Notes under the pieces: generated by a model
Database searches by the model: none
The model's input: the letters and a program-made list of their open reading frames with translations, nothing else
Told to the model about the DNA's origin: nothing
Made by a program: the position numbers and the translations under genes
NCBI RefSeq assembly: GCF_905397375.1
Contig: NZ_CAJPVG010000017.1
Span: forward strand, 1-64,000
Source: Ralstonia mannitolilytica
Lineage (GTDB): Bacteria; Pseudomonadota; Gammaproteobacteria; Burkholderiales; Burkholderiaceae
DNA: 64,000 nucleotides
Direction: 5' to 3'
Shown here: one piece after another, positions 50,122 through 59,353 of the stretch
Numbering within the stretch: position 1 is the first letter of the stretch
How the letters are laid out: each line of letters starts with the position of its first letter

Positions 50122-51168
50122 TCACTCGCGGTCGAGCGACGGATCGAGCGGATCCAGTGGATCGACCACCCGCCGCCGCACCGGGCGGCGCGGCCGTGCC
50201 GGCCAGCTTGCGATCAGGATGCCCGCCACCACGCATGCCAGCGCCACACCGTGCGCCCAGCCCGGGGTTTCGCCCAGCGCGACGATGCCGTACGTGGCCG
50301 CCGCAATCGGCAGCACGGAGGTGAACACGCCGGCCAGGTGCGCCGGCACGTGGCGGATGCCCTTCATCCACAGCCAGAACGAGAAGATGCTGGCCGACAG
50401 CGCATACCAGAGCACCAGCCCCCAGATCGGCAGCGGCACACTCGACGCGTCGAACGTCAGCAGCGGCACCAGCCCGAGCGGCAGCATCAGCAGGCCGCCG
50501 ATCAAGTGCGTGTACGCGCAGATCTCGATGGCGGGCAACGTTTGCGTCAGGCGGCGCGACAGGATCACGTAGATGGACTCGCACAGCACCGCACCCATCA
50601 CCAGCGCATTGCCCAGCAGCGCCTGCGTGGCATCGGCCGGCGCGGCGGCGGACGATTCGCCGCCACGATAGGCGTTCAGGATCGCCACGCCGGCCACCGC
50701 CAGCACCACCGAAACGAACGTCCGCCGCGATGGCCGCTCGCGCAGCACCAGCCACGACAGCAGCGCCACCGTGGCCGGAATCGTGCTGGTGATGATGCCC
50801 GCGGCCAGCGCCGACGTGAGCTTCACCCCGTTGAGCATCAGGAGCGTAAAGCCGAACGTGCCGAAGAACGCCTGCAGGAAGAGGTTCGTCCACTCGCCGC
50901 GCGTGACGCGCCGCATGCGCGACGGCCTGTACCACGGCGCCATGCAGACAATGGCGATCAGGAATCGCAGCAACGCAAACAGCATGACCGGCATGACGGC
51001 GACGATCGATTTTCCGAAGCCGACGTTGCTGCCGACCAATGCCATGGCAGCGATGAGAAAAAGGGCGTGAATGGGCACGATGGTGGTTCGGTGGAAACCG
51101 GCACGGGACGCGGCTTTCGGGCCGGCCATGTTGCGTTGCGGTGGGTGCCGTAACGCGGGGTGACGCAT
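50122..51168 (-). CDS. EamA-family (DMT) transporter
   Basis: About 348 residues, ten predicted helices in two EamA repeats (first from HALFLIAAMALVGSNVGFGKSIV, second from ALLGNALVMGAVLCESIYVILSRRL). Such permeases export amino acids or other metabolites. The C-terminal tail is Arg- and Asp/Pro-rich. The start is unclear: ATG 51168 or 51129; the mature first helix begins near 51075. Divergent from acs. Substrate unknown. Confidence 0.82.
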   Translation of the reverse strand: MRHPALRHPPQRNMAGPKAASRAGFHRTTIVPIHALFLIAAMALVGSNVGFGKSIVAVMPVMLFALLRFLIAIVCMAPWYRPSRMRRVTRGEWTNLFLQAFFGTFGFTLLMLNGVKLTSALAAGIITSTIPATVALLSWLVLRERPSRRTFVSVVLAVAGVAILNAYRGGESSAAAPADATQALLGNALVMGAVLCESIYVILSRRLTQTLPAIEICAYTHLIGGLLMLPLGLVPLLTFDASSVPLPIWGLVLWYALSASIFSFWLWMKGIRHVPAHLAGVFTSVLPIAAATYGIVALGETPGWAHGVALACVVAGILIASWPARPRRPVRRRVVDPLDPLDPSLDRE

Positions 51169-51281
51169 TATAGTAATGGCCTTCACATCGGTTTGCGCCG
51201 CGCAAATGCGTAAGGCTGGAGTCAGGTCCGGCGCTTAGATTCGCCGCAAAACGATTACAGACATCGCTATCAGGAGACATC

Positions 51282-53264
51282 ATGGCTGGCATTGAATCTG
51301 TCCTGCAGGAAACGCGCGTGTTCAACCCGCCCGAGTCCTTTGTCAAACAGGCCAACATCGCCGGCATGGATGCATACCGTGCCCTGTGCGCCGAGGCCGA
51401 GCGCGACTACGAAGGCTTCTGGGCGCGCCTGGCGCACGAGCACCTGCTGTGGCACAAGCCCTTCACCAAGGTGCTGGATGAATCCAACGCACCGTTCTAC
51501 AAGTGGTTTGAAGACGGCGAGCTCAACGCCTCGTACAACTGCCTCGAGCGCAACCTGGAAAACGGCAACGCCGACAAGGTCGCCATCATTTTCGAAAGCG
51601 ACGACGCCAAGGTCACGCGCATCACGTATCGCGAGCTGCACGCGCGCGTCTGCCGCTTCGCCAACGGCCTCAAGGCCCTGGGCATCAAGAAGGGCGACCG
51701 CGTGGTGATCTACATGCCGATGTCGGTGGAGGGCATCGTCGCCATGCAGGCGTGCGCGCGCATCGGGGCGACGCACTCGGTCGTGTTCGGCGGGTTTTCG
51801 GCCAAGTCGCTGCAGGAGCGCATCGTCGACGTGGGCGCCGTGGCCCTCATCACGGCCGATGAACAGATGCGCGGCGGCAAGGCGCTGCCGCTCAAGGCCA
51901 TCGCCGACGAAGCCCTGGCCATGGAAGGCACTGAGGCCGTCAAGCACGTGATCGTCTATCGCCGCACCAACGGCAACGTGAACTGGGTCGAAGGGCGCGA
52001 CCGCGCGATGGATGAAGTCGAGGCGGGCCAGCCCGACACGTGCGAAGTGACGCCCGTGGGCGCCGAGCATCCGCTCTTCATCCTCTACACCTCCGGCTCG
52101 ACCGGCAAGCCGAAGGGCGTGCAGCACAGCACGGGCGGCTACCTGCTGTGGGCGCTGCTGACCATGCAGTGGACGTTCGACCTCAAGCCGGACGACATCT
52201 TCTGGTGCACCGCCGACATCGGCTGGGTCACGGGCCACACCTACATCACCTACGGCCCGCTGGCAGCCGGCGCCACGCAGGTCGTGTTCGAAGGCGTGCC
52301 GACGTATCCGAACGCCGGCCGCTTCTGGGACATGATCCAGCGCCACAAGGTCAACACGTTCTACACCGCGCCGACGGCGATCCGCTCGCTCATCAAGGCC
52401 GCCGAGGCCGACGAGACGATCCACCCGAAGCAGTACGACCTCTCCAGCCTGCGCCTGCTGGGCACCGTGGGCGAGCCGATCAACCCCGAAGCCTGGATGT
52501 GGTACCACACGAACGTCGGCGGCGGCCGCTGCCCGATCGTCGATACGTTCTGGCAGACCGAGACCGGCGGCCACATGATCACGCCGCTGCCGGGCGCCAC
52601 GCCGCTGGTGCCGGGCTCGTGCACGCTGCCGCTGCCCGGCATCTTGGCGGCCATCGTTGATGAAACCGGCGGCGACGTGCCGAACGGGCAGGGTGGCATC
52701 CTCGTCGTCAAGCGTCCGTGGCCTTCGATGATCCGCACCATCTGGGGCGACCCGGAGCGCTTCAAGAAGAGCTACTTCCCGGAAGAGCTGGGCGGCAAGC
52801 TGTATCTGGCCGGCGATGGTTCGATCCGCGACAAGGACACCGGCTATTTCACCATCATGGGCCGCATCGACGACGTGCTGAACGTCTCGGGCCACCGCAT
52901 GGGCACGATGGAGATCGAATCGGCGCTCGTGGCGAACCCGCTGGTGGCGGAGGCCGCCGTGGTCGGCCGCCCCGACGACATGACCGGTGAAGCCATCTGC
53001 GCGTTCGTGGTGCTCAAGCGCTCGCGCCCCGCCGGCGACGAGGCCAAGCAGATCGCCACCGAACTGCGCAACTGGGTGGGCAAGGAGATCGGCCCGATCG
53101 CCAAGCCGAAGGACATCCGCTTTGGCGACAACCTGCCCAAGACGCGTTCGGGCAAGATCATGCGCCGACTGCTGCGCTCGCTGGCCAAGGGCGAGGACAT
53201 CACGCAGGACACGTCCACGCTGGAGAATCCGGCCATCCTCGACCAGCTCAAGGAAGCCCGCTAA
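51282..53264 (+). CDS. acs: Acetyl-CoA synthetase
   Basis: 660 residues, AMP-forming. ATP-binding YTSGSTGKPKGVQHS, DTFWQTETGG and the C-terminal acetylation/regulation motif PKTRSGKIMRRLLR with its catalytic Lys are present. It activates acetate to acetyl-CoA. ATG 51282 has AGGAG. It is followed 20 bp later by a sodium:solute symporter gene, an acs-symporter pair like acs-actP. Confidence 0.97.
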   Translation: MAGIESVLQETRVFNPPESFVKQANIAGMDAYRALCAEAERDYEGFWARLAHEHLLWHKPFTKVLDESNAPFYKWFEDGELNASYNCLERNLENGNADKVAIIFESDDAKVTRITYRELHARVCRFANGLKALGIKKGDRVVIYMPMSVEGIVAMQACARIGATHSVVFGGFSAKSLQERIVDVGAVALITADEQMRGGKALPLKAIADEALAMEGTEAVKHVIVYRRTNGNVNWVEGRDRAMDEVEAGQPDTCEVTPVGAEHPLFILYTSGSTGKPKGVQHSTGGYLLWALLTMQWTFDLKPDDIFWCTADIGWVTGHTYITYGPLAAGATQVVFEGVPTYPNAGRFWDMIQRHKVNTFYTAPTAIRSLIKAAEADETIHPKQYDLSSLRLLGTVGEPINPEAWMWYHTNVGGGRCPIVDTFWQTETGGHMITPLPGATPLVPGSCTLPLPGILAAIVDETGGDVPNGQGGILVVKRPWPSMIRTIWGDPERFKKSYFPEELGGKLYLAGDGSIRDKDTGYFTIMGRIDDVLNVSGHRMGTMEIESALVANPLVAEAAVVGRPDDMTGEAICAFVVLKRSRPAGDEAKQIATELRNWVGKEIGPIAKPKDIRFGDNLPKTRSGKIMRRLLRSLAKGEDITQDTSTLENPAILDQLKEAR

Positions 53265-53284
53265 CCCGCAGCGCGGCCCCGATC

Positions 53285-55348
53285 TTGGCCAGCGACTCGC
53301 AGCACGACAGCCGCTTTCGCAAGCGGCTGTTTCTGTATTACGGGCTCTACACCGTAGGGTTGCTCGTCTTCATCCTGATGATGGCGGCGATCGAACACGC
53401 GCGGGGACCCGGCGTGTGGCTCGGCTATGTGTTCCTGTTCGTCACGATTGCCATCTATGCGTGCATCGGGCTGATCTGCCGCACGGCAGACCTCACCGAA
53501 TACTACGTGGCGGGCCGACGCGTGCCCGCCTTCTTCAACGGCATGGCCACCGCGGCGGACTGGATGAGCGCCGCGTCGTTCATCGGCCTGGCCGGCATCG
53601 TCTTTGCCTCCGGCTATGAGGGGCTCGCCTATGTGATGGGGTGGACGGGCGGTTATTGCCTCGTTGCCTTCCTGCTGGCGCCGTACCTGCGCAAGTTTGG
53701 CGGCTACACGGTCCCCGATTTCCTCGCCACGCGCTACGGCAACGGCGAGCGCGGCGGCAGCCCGGTGGTGCGCGGCATTGCGGTACTGGGCGCGACGCTG
53801 TGTTCGTTCGTCTACCTCGTCGCGCAGATCCAGGGGGTCGGGCTGGTCGTCACGCGCTTCATCGGTGTGGAGTTTTCGGTGGGCGTATTCTTCGGGCTGG
53901 CGGGCATCCTGGTGTGCTCGTTCCTGGGTGGCATGCGCGCGGTCACGTGGACCCAGGTGGCGCAGTACATCATCATGATCGTGTCGTTCCTGGGCGTTGT
54001 CGCGCTGATGGGCTGGCACCAGCATCACGACCCGGTGCCGCAGCTTTCCACCGGCCGCCTGTTGCAGCAGATCGACAAGGAAGAGCGCCGCATCGTCCAC
54101 GACGCCGCCGAGCAGGGCGTGCGGGAGCACTTCCTGGGCGAGGCCCAGGCGCTGCAAGACCGCATCGCTGCATTGCCGCAGTCGTTCGACGACACCCGTG
54201 AAGCGTTGAACGCAGAATTGAAGCTTGCCCGCGAGCGTAACGCCCCGCTGCGCGAGATCAAGGCGCTCGAACGCGAGCGCGAGGCATTCCCCGCAGATGC
54301 CGCGGCCGCCGCGATCCTGTGGAATCAGAGGCGTGAAGAGGCGTTGGCACGCAGCCGCGTCCCGCCGCCATCGACGGAGCCGTTTCCATCGGCGTCGGAA
54401 GCCGAGCGCGGGACACAGCGATTGAACTTCGTGCTGCTGGTGTTCTGCCTGATGGTGGGAACGGCGAGCCTGCCGCACATACTCACGCGCTTTCACACCA
54501 CACCGTCGGTGCGCGGGACGCGCAACTCGGTCGGGTGGACGCTGTTCTTCATCGTGCTGCTGTACATCTCTGCGCCTGCGCTGGCGGCGCTGGTGAAGCT
54601 CGACCTGCTGCAGCATCTGGTGGGGGCGTCGTTCGGCGATCTGCCGCAGTGGGTCGTGCCTTGGCGCAAGGTCGATCCGCCTGTCTTCGCGTTGCGCGAC
54701 ATCAATGGCGACGGCATCGTGCAGTGGGCCGAGGTGATGATGCAGCCGGACATGGTCGTGCTGGCCGCGCCGGAAATCGCGGGGCTGCCGTATGTGCTGT
54801 CGGGCCTGATTGCCGCAGGCGCGCTGGCGGCCGCGCTGTCCACCGCGGACGGCCTCCTGCTGACGATTGCGAATGCGCTGTCGCACGATGTGTACTTCCA
54901 CATGATCGACAACACCGCCAGCCACCAGAGGCGCGTGACCGGCGCGAAAGTCGTGCTCCTGGGCGTGGCATTGCTCGCCGCCTACGTGACGTCGCTCAAG
55001 CCGGGCAACATTCTCTTTCTGGTGGGTGCCGCGTTCTCGCTGGCCGCTTCGTGCTTCTTTCCGGTGCTCGTGCTGGGTGTGTTCTGGAAGCGCACGAATC
55101 GGGCCGGCGCGATTGCCGGCATGCTCACCGGCCTGGCCGTGAGCGTGTACTACATCTTCGTCAACTACCCGTTCTTTACGCGCATGACCGGCATCCTCGG
55201 CCACCCGTGGTTCGGTGTGGACCCGATCGCCTCGGGTGCGTTTGGGGTGCCCGCCGGCTTTGCCGCCGCCATCGTCGTGAGCCTGCTGACGCGGCCGAAC
55301 CGGCCGGTGGTCGACAAGCTGGTGGGCTATCTGCGCGATCCGCTGTAG
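53285..55348 (+). CDS. Long sodium:solute symporter with EF-hand-like loop
   Basis: 687 residues. SSS-family core (DLTEYYVAGRRVPAFFNGMATAADWMSAASFIG, PYLRKFGGYTVPDFLATRYG, LSTADGLLLTIANALSHDVYF) with a roughly 110-residue charged insert near 260-375 and a long extramembrane loop that carries DINGDGIVQWAE at residues 472-483, a match to the EF-hand pattern. ActP-type acetate permeases are shorter (about 550). It may carry acetate or another monocarboxylate given acs next door. The start is a TTG at 53285 without a strong ribosome site. Confidence 0.88.
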   Translation: MASDSQHDSRFRKRLFLYYGLYTVGLLVFILMMAAIEHARGPGVWLGYVFLFVTIAIYACIGLICRTADLTEYYVAGRRVPAFFNGMATAADWMSAASFIGLAGIVFASGYEGLAYVMGWTGGYCLVAFLLAPYLRKFGGYTVPDFLATRYGNGERGGSPVVRGIAVLGATLCSFVYLVAQIQGVGLVVTRFIGVEFSVGVFFGLAGILVCSFLGGMRAVTWTQVAQYIIMIVSFLGVVALMGWHQHHDPVPQLSTGRLLQQIDKEERRIVHDAAEQGVREHFLGEAQALQDRIAALPQSFDDTREALNAELKLARERNAPLREIKALEREREAFPADAAAAAILWNQRREEALARSRVPPPSTEPFPSASEAERGTQRLNFVLLVFCLMVGTASLPHILTRFHTTPSVRGTRNSVGWTLFFIVLLYISAPALAALVKLDLLQHLVGASFGDLPQWVVPWRKVDPPVFALRDINGDGIVQWAEVMMQPDMVVLAAPEIAGLPYVLSGLIAAGALAAALSTADGLLLTIANALSHDVYFHMIDNTASHQRRVTGAKVVLLGVALLAAYVTSLKPGNILFLVGAAFSLAASCFFPVLVLGVFWKRTNRAGAIAGMLTGLAVSVYYIFVNYPFFTRMTGILGHPWFGVDPIASGAFGVPAGFAAAIVVSLLTRPNRPVVDKLVGYLRDPL

Positions 55349-55416
55349 ACGCAGCCGTAACGGCCCGCCGCCTGTCAGCGCGGGCCGCATGACGACGAGC
55401 GCTGCGCCGTGCCGCC

Positions 55417-56976
55417 TCAGGCGACGCGGAAGAACGATACCGCCGCGCTGAGTTCCTGCCCTTGGTCCTGCAGCGACTGCGAAGCGGCGGCCGCTTCCTC
55501 CACGAGCGCGGCGTTGCGCTGCGTCACTTCATCCATCTGCGAGATGGCCTGGTTGACCTGCTCGATGCCTCGCCGCTGCTCCAGCGAGGCCGCGGCGATC
55601 TCTTCCATGATGTGCGTGACCCGTGCCACGGCCTGCGTGACCTCCGACATCGTCGCGCCAGCCTCGCACGCCAGCGTGGAGCCGTCCTGAATGCGTTCCA
55701 CCGACGAGGCGATCAGTTCCTTGATCTCCTTGGCCGCCGTTGACGAACGCTGCGCCAGGCTGCGCACTTCGCTGGCGACGACCGCAAAGCCTCGGCCTTG
55801 CTCGCCTGCGCGTGCGGCCTCCACGGCGGCGTTCAACGCGAGGATGTTCGTCTGAAATGCAATGCCTTCGATGATGCCGGTGATGTCGGCAATCTTGCTC
55901 GAGCGCTCGCTGATGTCCTGCATGGTCGATACGACTTGGCCAACGACCGTGCTGCCCTTGAGTGCCACTTCCGACGCGGTGGAAGCGAGCGCGGTGGCGT
56001 GCTGCGCATTCTCGGCGTTCTGCTTCACGGTGGACGTCAGCTCTTCCATGCTGGCCGCCGTTTCCTGCAGCGACGACGCCTGCGCTTCCGTGCGCTGGCT
56101 CAGGTCGGCGTTGCCGGCGGCAATCTGTTTGGCGGCGCCCGCGACGCTGCTGCTGCTGTCGCGCACCTTGTCGACGATCTCGGTCAGGCGGCCGTTCATG
56201 TCGCGCAGGGCGGAAAGCAGGTGGCTTGTCTCATCCTTGCCGCGCACATCGATGCGGCTGCTCAGGTCACCGCGCGCCACCGTCCGGGCGACATCGACCG
56301 CCGTGCGGATCGGCTGCGTGATCGACCGCGTGATGACCAGGCCGGCAATCACGGCCAGCAGCACCGCGCCGATCGACAGGCCGGTCAGTAGATTGCGCTG
56401 GGCGACGTACTGCGCCTCATACGCCTGCACGAGCTGCTCCTGACGTTCGTGCGTGTAGGTGGCATAAGCGTCGGTGGTCTTGATGAGCGCAGCCAGCAGC
56501 GGGCGGCATTCGTTGTCCATCTTCTGGACGGCCTCATCGCGTTTGCCGGCCAGCACCAACCCGAGGATGTCGGTGGCCACGGGGCCGTACTGCGCTTCCA
56601 CGCGATTGATGTCTTGTACCAGCGAGCGCCCGCGGTCGGTCGCGTCCTTGGCGCTCGCGATCATGTCGTTGAGTTGCTTGAGCTTGTTCTTCACGTCGTC
56701 GTGCGCGCGCAGGACTTCTGCCTTTTCCAGGTCCAGGTCTTGTTGCGTCACCACGAGAACCAGGTTGCGCGCGGCAATGGCGCGGCGGTCGACCGCCGTA
56801 CGCACGTCGTTGGCGACATCTGCGCGGGCGCTGATGCCGTGCACATAGCTCGAGAATCCTTCGGTCGACTCGGACAGCGCCCGTAACGACATGCCCGATA
56901 CCACGACAACAATGGCTGCCAGCACGCCAAAGCCCGTGGTGAGCTTGGCCTTGATGGTCATCTGGGAAAGGTTCAC
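55417..56976 (-). CDS. Methyl-accepting chemotaxis protein
   Basis: 519 residues, Tar/Tsr-like layout: membrane helix, periplasmic four-helix-bundle sensor (about 35-190), second helix (LLTGLSIGAVLLAVIAGLVI), HAMP and a cytoplasmic signalling hairpin with IAFQTNILALNAAVEAARAG and GRGFAVVASEVRSLAQRS. No CheR-docking pentapeptide is seen at the C-terminus. Ligand unknown. GTG 56976 has GGAGGA 5 nt upstream. A sigma-28-type promoter lies about 175 bp upstream. Confidence 0.92.
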   Translation of the reverse strand: MNLSQMTIKAKLTTGFGVLAAIVVVVSGMSLRALSESTEGFSSYVHGISARADVANDVRTAVDRRAIAARNLVLVVTQQDLDLEKAEVLRAHDDVKNKLKQLNDMIASAKDATDRGRSLVQDINRVEAQYGPVATDILGLVLAGKRDEAVQKMDNECRPLLAALIKTTDAYATYTHERQEQLVQAYEAQYVAQRNLLTGLSIGAVLLAVIAGLVITRSITQPIRTAVDVARTVARGDLSSRIDVRGKDETSHLLSALRDMNGRLTEIVDKVRDSSSSVAGAAKQIAAGNADLSQRTEAQASSLQETAASMEELTSTVKQNAENAQHATALASTASEVALKGSTVVGQVVSTMQDISERSSKIADITGIIEGIAFQTNILALNAAVEAARAGEQGRGFAVVASEVRSLAQRSSTAAKEIKELIASSVERIQDGSTLACEAGATMSEVTQAVARVTHIMEEIAAASLEQRRGIEQVNQAISQMDEVTQRNAALVEEAAAASQSLQDQGQELSAAVSFFRVA

Positions 56977-57150
56977 AGCGTCCTCCGGCTTGCTGAATGA
57001 ATGGAGATGCGGTCGCGCACCGGAGCGGCTCGAAAAGGACGGTCGACGACCACGTTTGTTATCTGCAGGGTCTTGCGTACTCGTGGAAGATGCAGGTTAT
57101 GTCACGGTGAGACCGAATCGTCTTTGTCCGACTTTTCGGTCTACCCGGGG

Positions 57151-57158
57151 TTATCGGC
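57151..57158 (-). promoter_or_regulatory. Sigma-28 (FliA)-type -10 box for the chemoreceptor
   Basis: On the minus strand GCCGATAA matches the FliA -10 consensus exactly. Eleven nt upstream is CAGGATTT, a partial match to the TAAAGTTT -35. This would place the chemoreceptor in the flagellar late regulon. Confidence 0.6.
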
Positions 57159-57169
57159 ATTCAAAAGAA

Positions 57170-57435
57170 AATCCTGAATAGCTTTCTCATGCGCGTTTTT
57201 GCTTAATGCATGTGAGGGGATTGTGTTGCCGGTGAAACCTTATGTGGCAAGGGCTGGGCTTGCCGTCATTCCGAATCGTGCGATGGATTATGCGGCTTGG
57301 GCGGCGCCAACGTTTTCCTACCGTATTTGAGTTATTTAATGTCAGTTATCCTTCTTTTTATCCGCATCACTTGCTGTGCGTAGTTTTACGTATGGATTTA
57401 GTCCGTTACGTAATTTGGTGGTGTCAGGTGTGTAA
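57170..57435. other. AT-richer intergenic stretch
   Basis: No gene seen. Composition is clearly less GC-rich than the neighbours, with TACGTA and TTACGTAA near 57388-57413. Short frames here lack ribosome sites and family signatures. Confidence 0.4.
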
Positions 57436-57436
57436 A

Positions 57437-57462
57437 GAAAACGGCCCGCCGAAGCGGGCCGT
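57437..57462 (-). terminator. Terminator of the CocE/NonD pseudogene
   Basis: Minus-strand stem ACGGCCCGC/GCGGGCCGT (57441-57449 with 57454-57462) with a 4-nt loop, followed by TTTTCTTT. Confidence 0.85.
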
Positions 57463-57485
57463 GTGATTGCCAGAAGCGGCTTTTG

Positions 57486-58327
57486 CTACAGCGCGGTGGC
57501 GGGCACCACGGGCAGAACCACGTGGGAGGGGCGGGCCGCATCGCTATAGACGGTCAGCACGCCGATCAACGAGTCGAGCAGCGTAGGCAGCGGCGGCACG
57601 CCTTGCGGGAGGTTGCTTGCGCCCACCGCTACGCGCAGCTTGTGGCCTTTGGCGATGAGGGCGCTGGTCGGAACACCTCCACCGGCACCATGACGGCCTG
57701 GCCCGGCACGATCGGCTGGACGGAGCCGGTCGTGAACGGATGCCATGGCTGGATCATCAGGCCGTTCATCGTGCGTGAACGGCTGCCGTCCACCGCGCGC
57801 AACGAAGCCGTCTGGAGCCCATCGGTGTGCGGCGTAACGTTTCCAGCGGCGTCCACGTCGTCAATGCGTACCGAGACGCCGGCGTCCAGCGCGGTGCTCG
57901 ATATCCATACATCCGCTTCGGGGAAAGTGCCGGTCGCGGCTTTGCCGGATGCGTCGGCGGGCAGCGTCACGTATGCCGCCAGCTTTGTGCCGTCGGGCAT
58001 CGTGATGTACTGCGTGGCTTGCTTGGCAACGCCTGCGTAGCGCGCGGGCGGGGTGTAATCGTCCCACTTGGCGCCGGCGTTGCTGGCGATGGACGTTCCT
58101 GGTTGCACCGGCGTGGCGCGCGTGCCACGCGTGGTCCAGTTGACAGCGGCAGGCTGTGCCGGCTGCGTGGGCTGTGTGGGTTGCGTGGTGGTGTTTGAAT
58201 CGGCGGGTGTGCTGTTGGCGACGGCGGAACCGTCACCGCCGCCGCAGCCCGACAGCGAGAGCGCCGCGCACAGCAGCGCGGACATGAGCATGCGGCCGTG
58301 CCGCACGCGTGGGTTGCCCATCTGCAT
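57486..58327 (-). pseudogene. Decayed CocE/NonD-type lipoprotein hydrolase
   Basis: ATG 58327 (AGGAG upstream) opens a lipoprotein signal (LMSALLCAALSLSGCGGG), a Thr/Pro/Gln linker, and the first strand of an acyl-peptidase/CocE domain (QYITMPDGTKLAAYVTLPADA). It then jumps straight to the C-terminal jelly-roll part (EADVWISSTALDAGVSVRI, QPWHPFTTGSVQPIVPGQ). The whole alpha/beta-hydrolase core with its catalytic triad is missing. Near 57669-57671 one base is lost: VEVF should run on to PTSALIAKGHKLRV in the other frame, which ends at 57486. Intact members are about 600-700 residues. Two lesions argue for a true pseudogene. Confidence 0.8.
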
Positions 58328-58858
58328 GGGGGTCTCCTCTTGAATGCTCTGGTTGTGTTTGTCTCGGGGGATGGCCGGCGCGCCGAGGGTGGCGGCACGC
58401 GGCCGATCGCTCCGGGTGGGGAAGCGAAGCAAGCGAGTAGGCCGACGCAGAAGAGGGGTGGGTGACACGACCGACCGCGCGCCAGCGGGCTTGGGCGCAC
58501 GGGTCAAGTACCAAGCATGCCTGTGGACGCGTTCCCCGCAGATGGCGTGGTGCCACCGTGCGAGGCGCGTGATTGGGTTGTGGAACGCCCGAGCGTTACG
58601 TAACGTTCCGCGTAACGAGCCGGCCGGCGGGGCCGTGTTCAGATGAGCATTCCGCACCCCACCAACGTAGGGGTGCTGTCCGCCAACCCGCGTCAGGAGG
58701 GCACTTCAAACAGATCAAAACGACAACGCATGCATGCACGAACCGCGAATGGAGCGGCCGCCGGGTATTGGCATGGACGTTGCATCGTCAGGCTGCACGC
58801 CCGGCACAGGGCACCGCGAAGAGATCGCAAAAACAGCACAGAGCGCAAGGGGGCCATC
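58328..58858. other. Intergenic region with a palindrome, no gene seen
   Basis: About 530 bp. CGTTACGTAACG (58594-58605) is a perfect 12-bp palindrome and is flanked by GGAACG (58582-58587) and CGTTCC (58604-58609). The same CGTTACGTAA occurs at 57404-57413, on the other side of the pseudogene. No convincing coding frame. Confidence 0.45.
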
Positions 58859-59140
58859 ATGAATCGCACCGTTCAAGACATCGAGATTGCCGCTGCCATT
58901 GACTCGGACCTGCTTCGCCGCCGCGAGCAGTTTGCCGGTCAGCCCTCCGCGTGGCGTGTGTGGTCCGAGGCTGCGCACGTTGCCACGCTGAATGAACGCG
59001 CACGCAACGCGTTTATCGAACACGTGGCAAACAGCCGTGGTGCCGATATCGCCTTGCGCCTGCTGCTGAAAGCCCAATCGATTCGCGATGAGGTTACGCA
59101 GACGCTGATGGTGGGCGAGACGACCGCCACGCTGCATTGA
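58859..59140 (+). CDS. Small helical protein of unknown function
   Basis: 93 residues, mostly charged helix (VQDIEIAAAIDSDLLRRREQFAG, ATLNERARNAFIEHVANSRGADIALRLLLKAQSIRDEV). No signal peptide or membrane helix. ATG 58859 follows a GCAAGGGGG site; the longer frame from 58643 has a non-coding look. Last chromosomal gene before the prophage boundary. I do not recognise it. Confidence 0.65.
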   Translation: MNRTVQDIEIAAAIDSDLLRRREQFAGQPSAWRVWSEAAHVATLNERARNAFIEHVANSRGADIALRLLLKAQSIRDEVTQTLMVGETTATLH

Positions 59141-59188
59141 GTTACGCGAGAGGATGCCGACCGCGCAGACGCGTCGGCGGTGGGATGC

Positions 59189-59224
59189 AAAAGGCCTTGT
59201 CGGGAGACTGGGTCTTTTGTTTTT
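59189..59224 (+). terminator. Imperfect terminator after the 93-residue gene
   Basis: AAAAGGCC (59189-59196) pairs with GGTCTTTT (59211-59218) with one G-T wobble, followed by GTTTTTG. Confidence 0.5.
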
Positions 59225-59242
59225 GGGCGATGGAAGGTGCCG

Positions 59243-59275
59243 CAGAAATGAAAATGCCCGCTTGAGCGGGCATTT
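59243..59275 (-). terminator. Terminator left over from the tRNA-Ser gene
   Basis: Minus-strand stem AAATGCCCGC/GCGGGCATTT (59252-59261 with 59266-59275), TCAA loop, then TTTCATTTC. It starts only 6 bp after the tRNA-like CCA end, as expected for a tRNA terminator. Confidence 0.75.
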
Positions 59276-59281
59276 GTGTTC

Positions 59282-59296
59282 TGGCGGAGAGAGGGA
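59282..59296 (-). other. Attachment site: 3' end of tRNA-Ser
   Basis: On the minus strand TCCCTCTCTCCGCCA: T-arm end, a 7-nt acceptor strand TCTCTCC, discriminator G and encoded CCA, all as in bacterial tRNA-Ser. The rest of the tRNA is absent here. A short 3' copy at an element edge is the classic result of integration into a tRNA gene; the intact tRNA should lie at the other end. Confidence 0.75.
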
Positions 59297-59353
59297 CCGC
59301 TCAATGTGGGCCGGAAAGCCGCGCCAGATATGGCTCCCCATCTAAAAAATCGC

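Noticed and set aside
53261..55390. 709-codon minus-strand frame opposite the symporter
   Set aside because: Antisense shadow, Arg/His/Gln-rich.
59282..59296. A functional tRNA gene at the prophage edge
   Set aside because: Only the last 15 nt match tRNA-Ser; no T-loop, anticodon or D arm follows.
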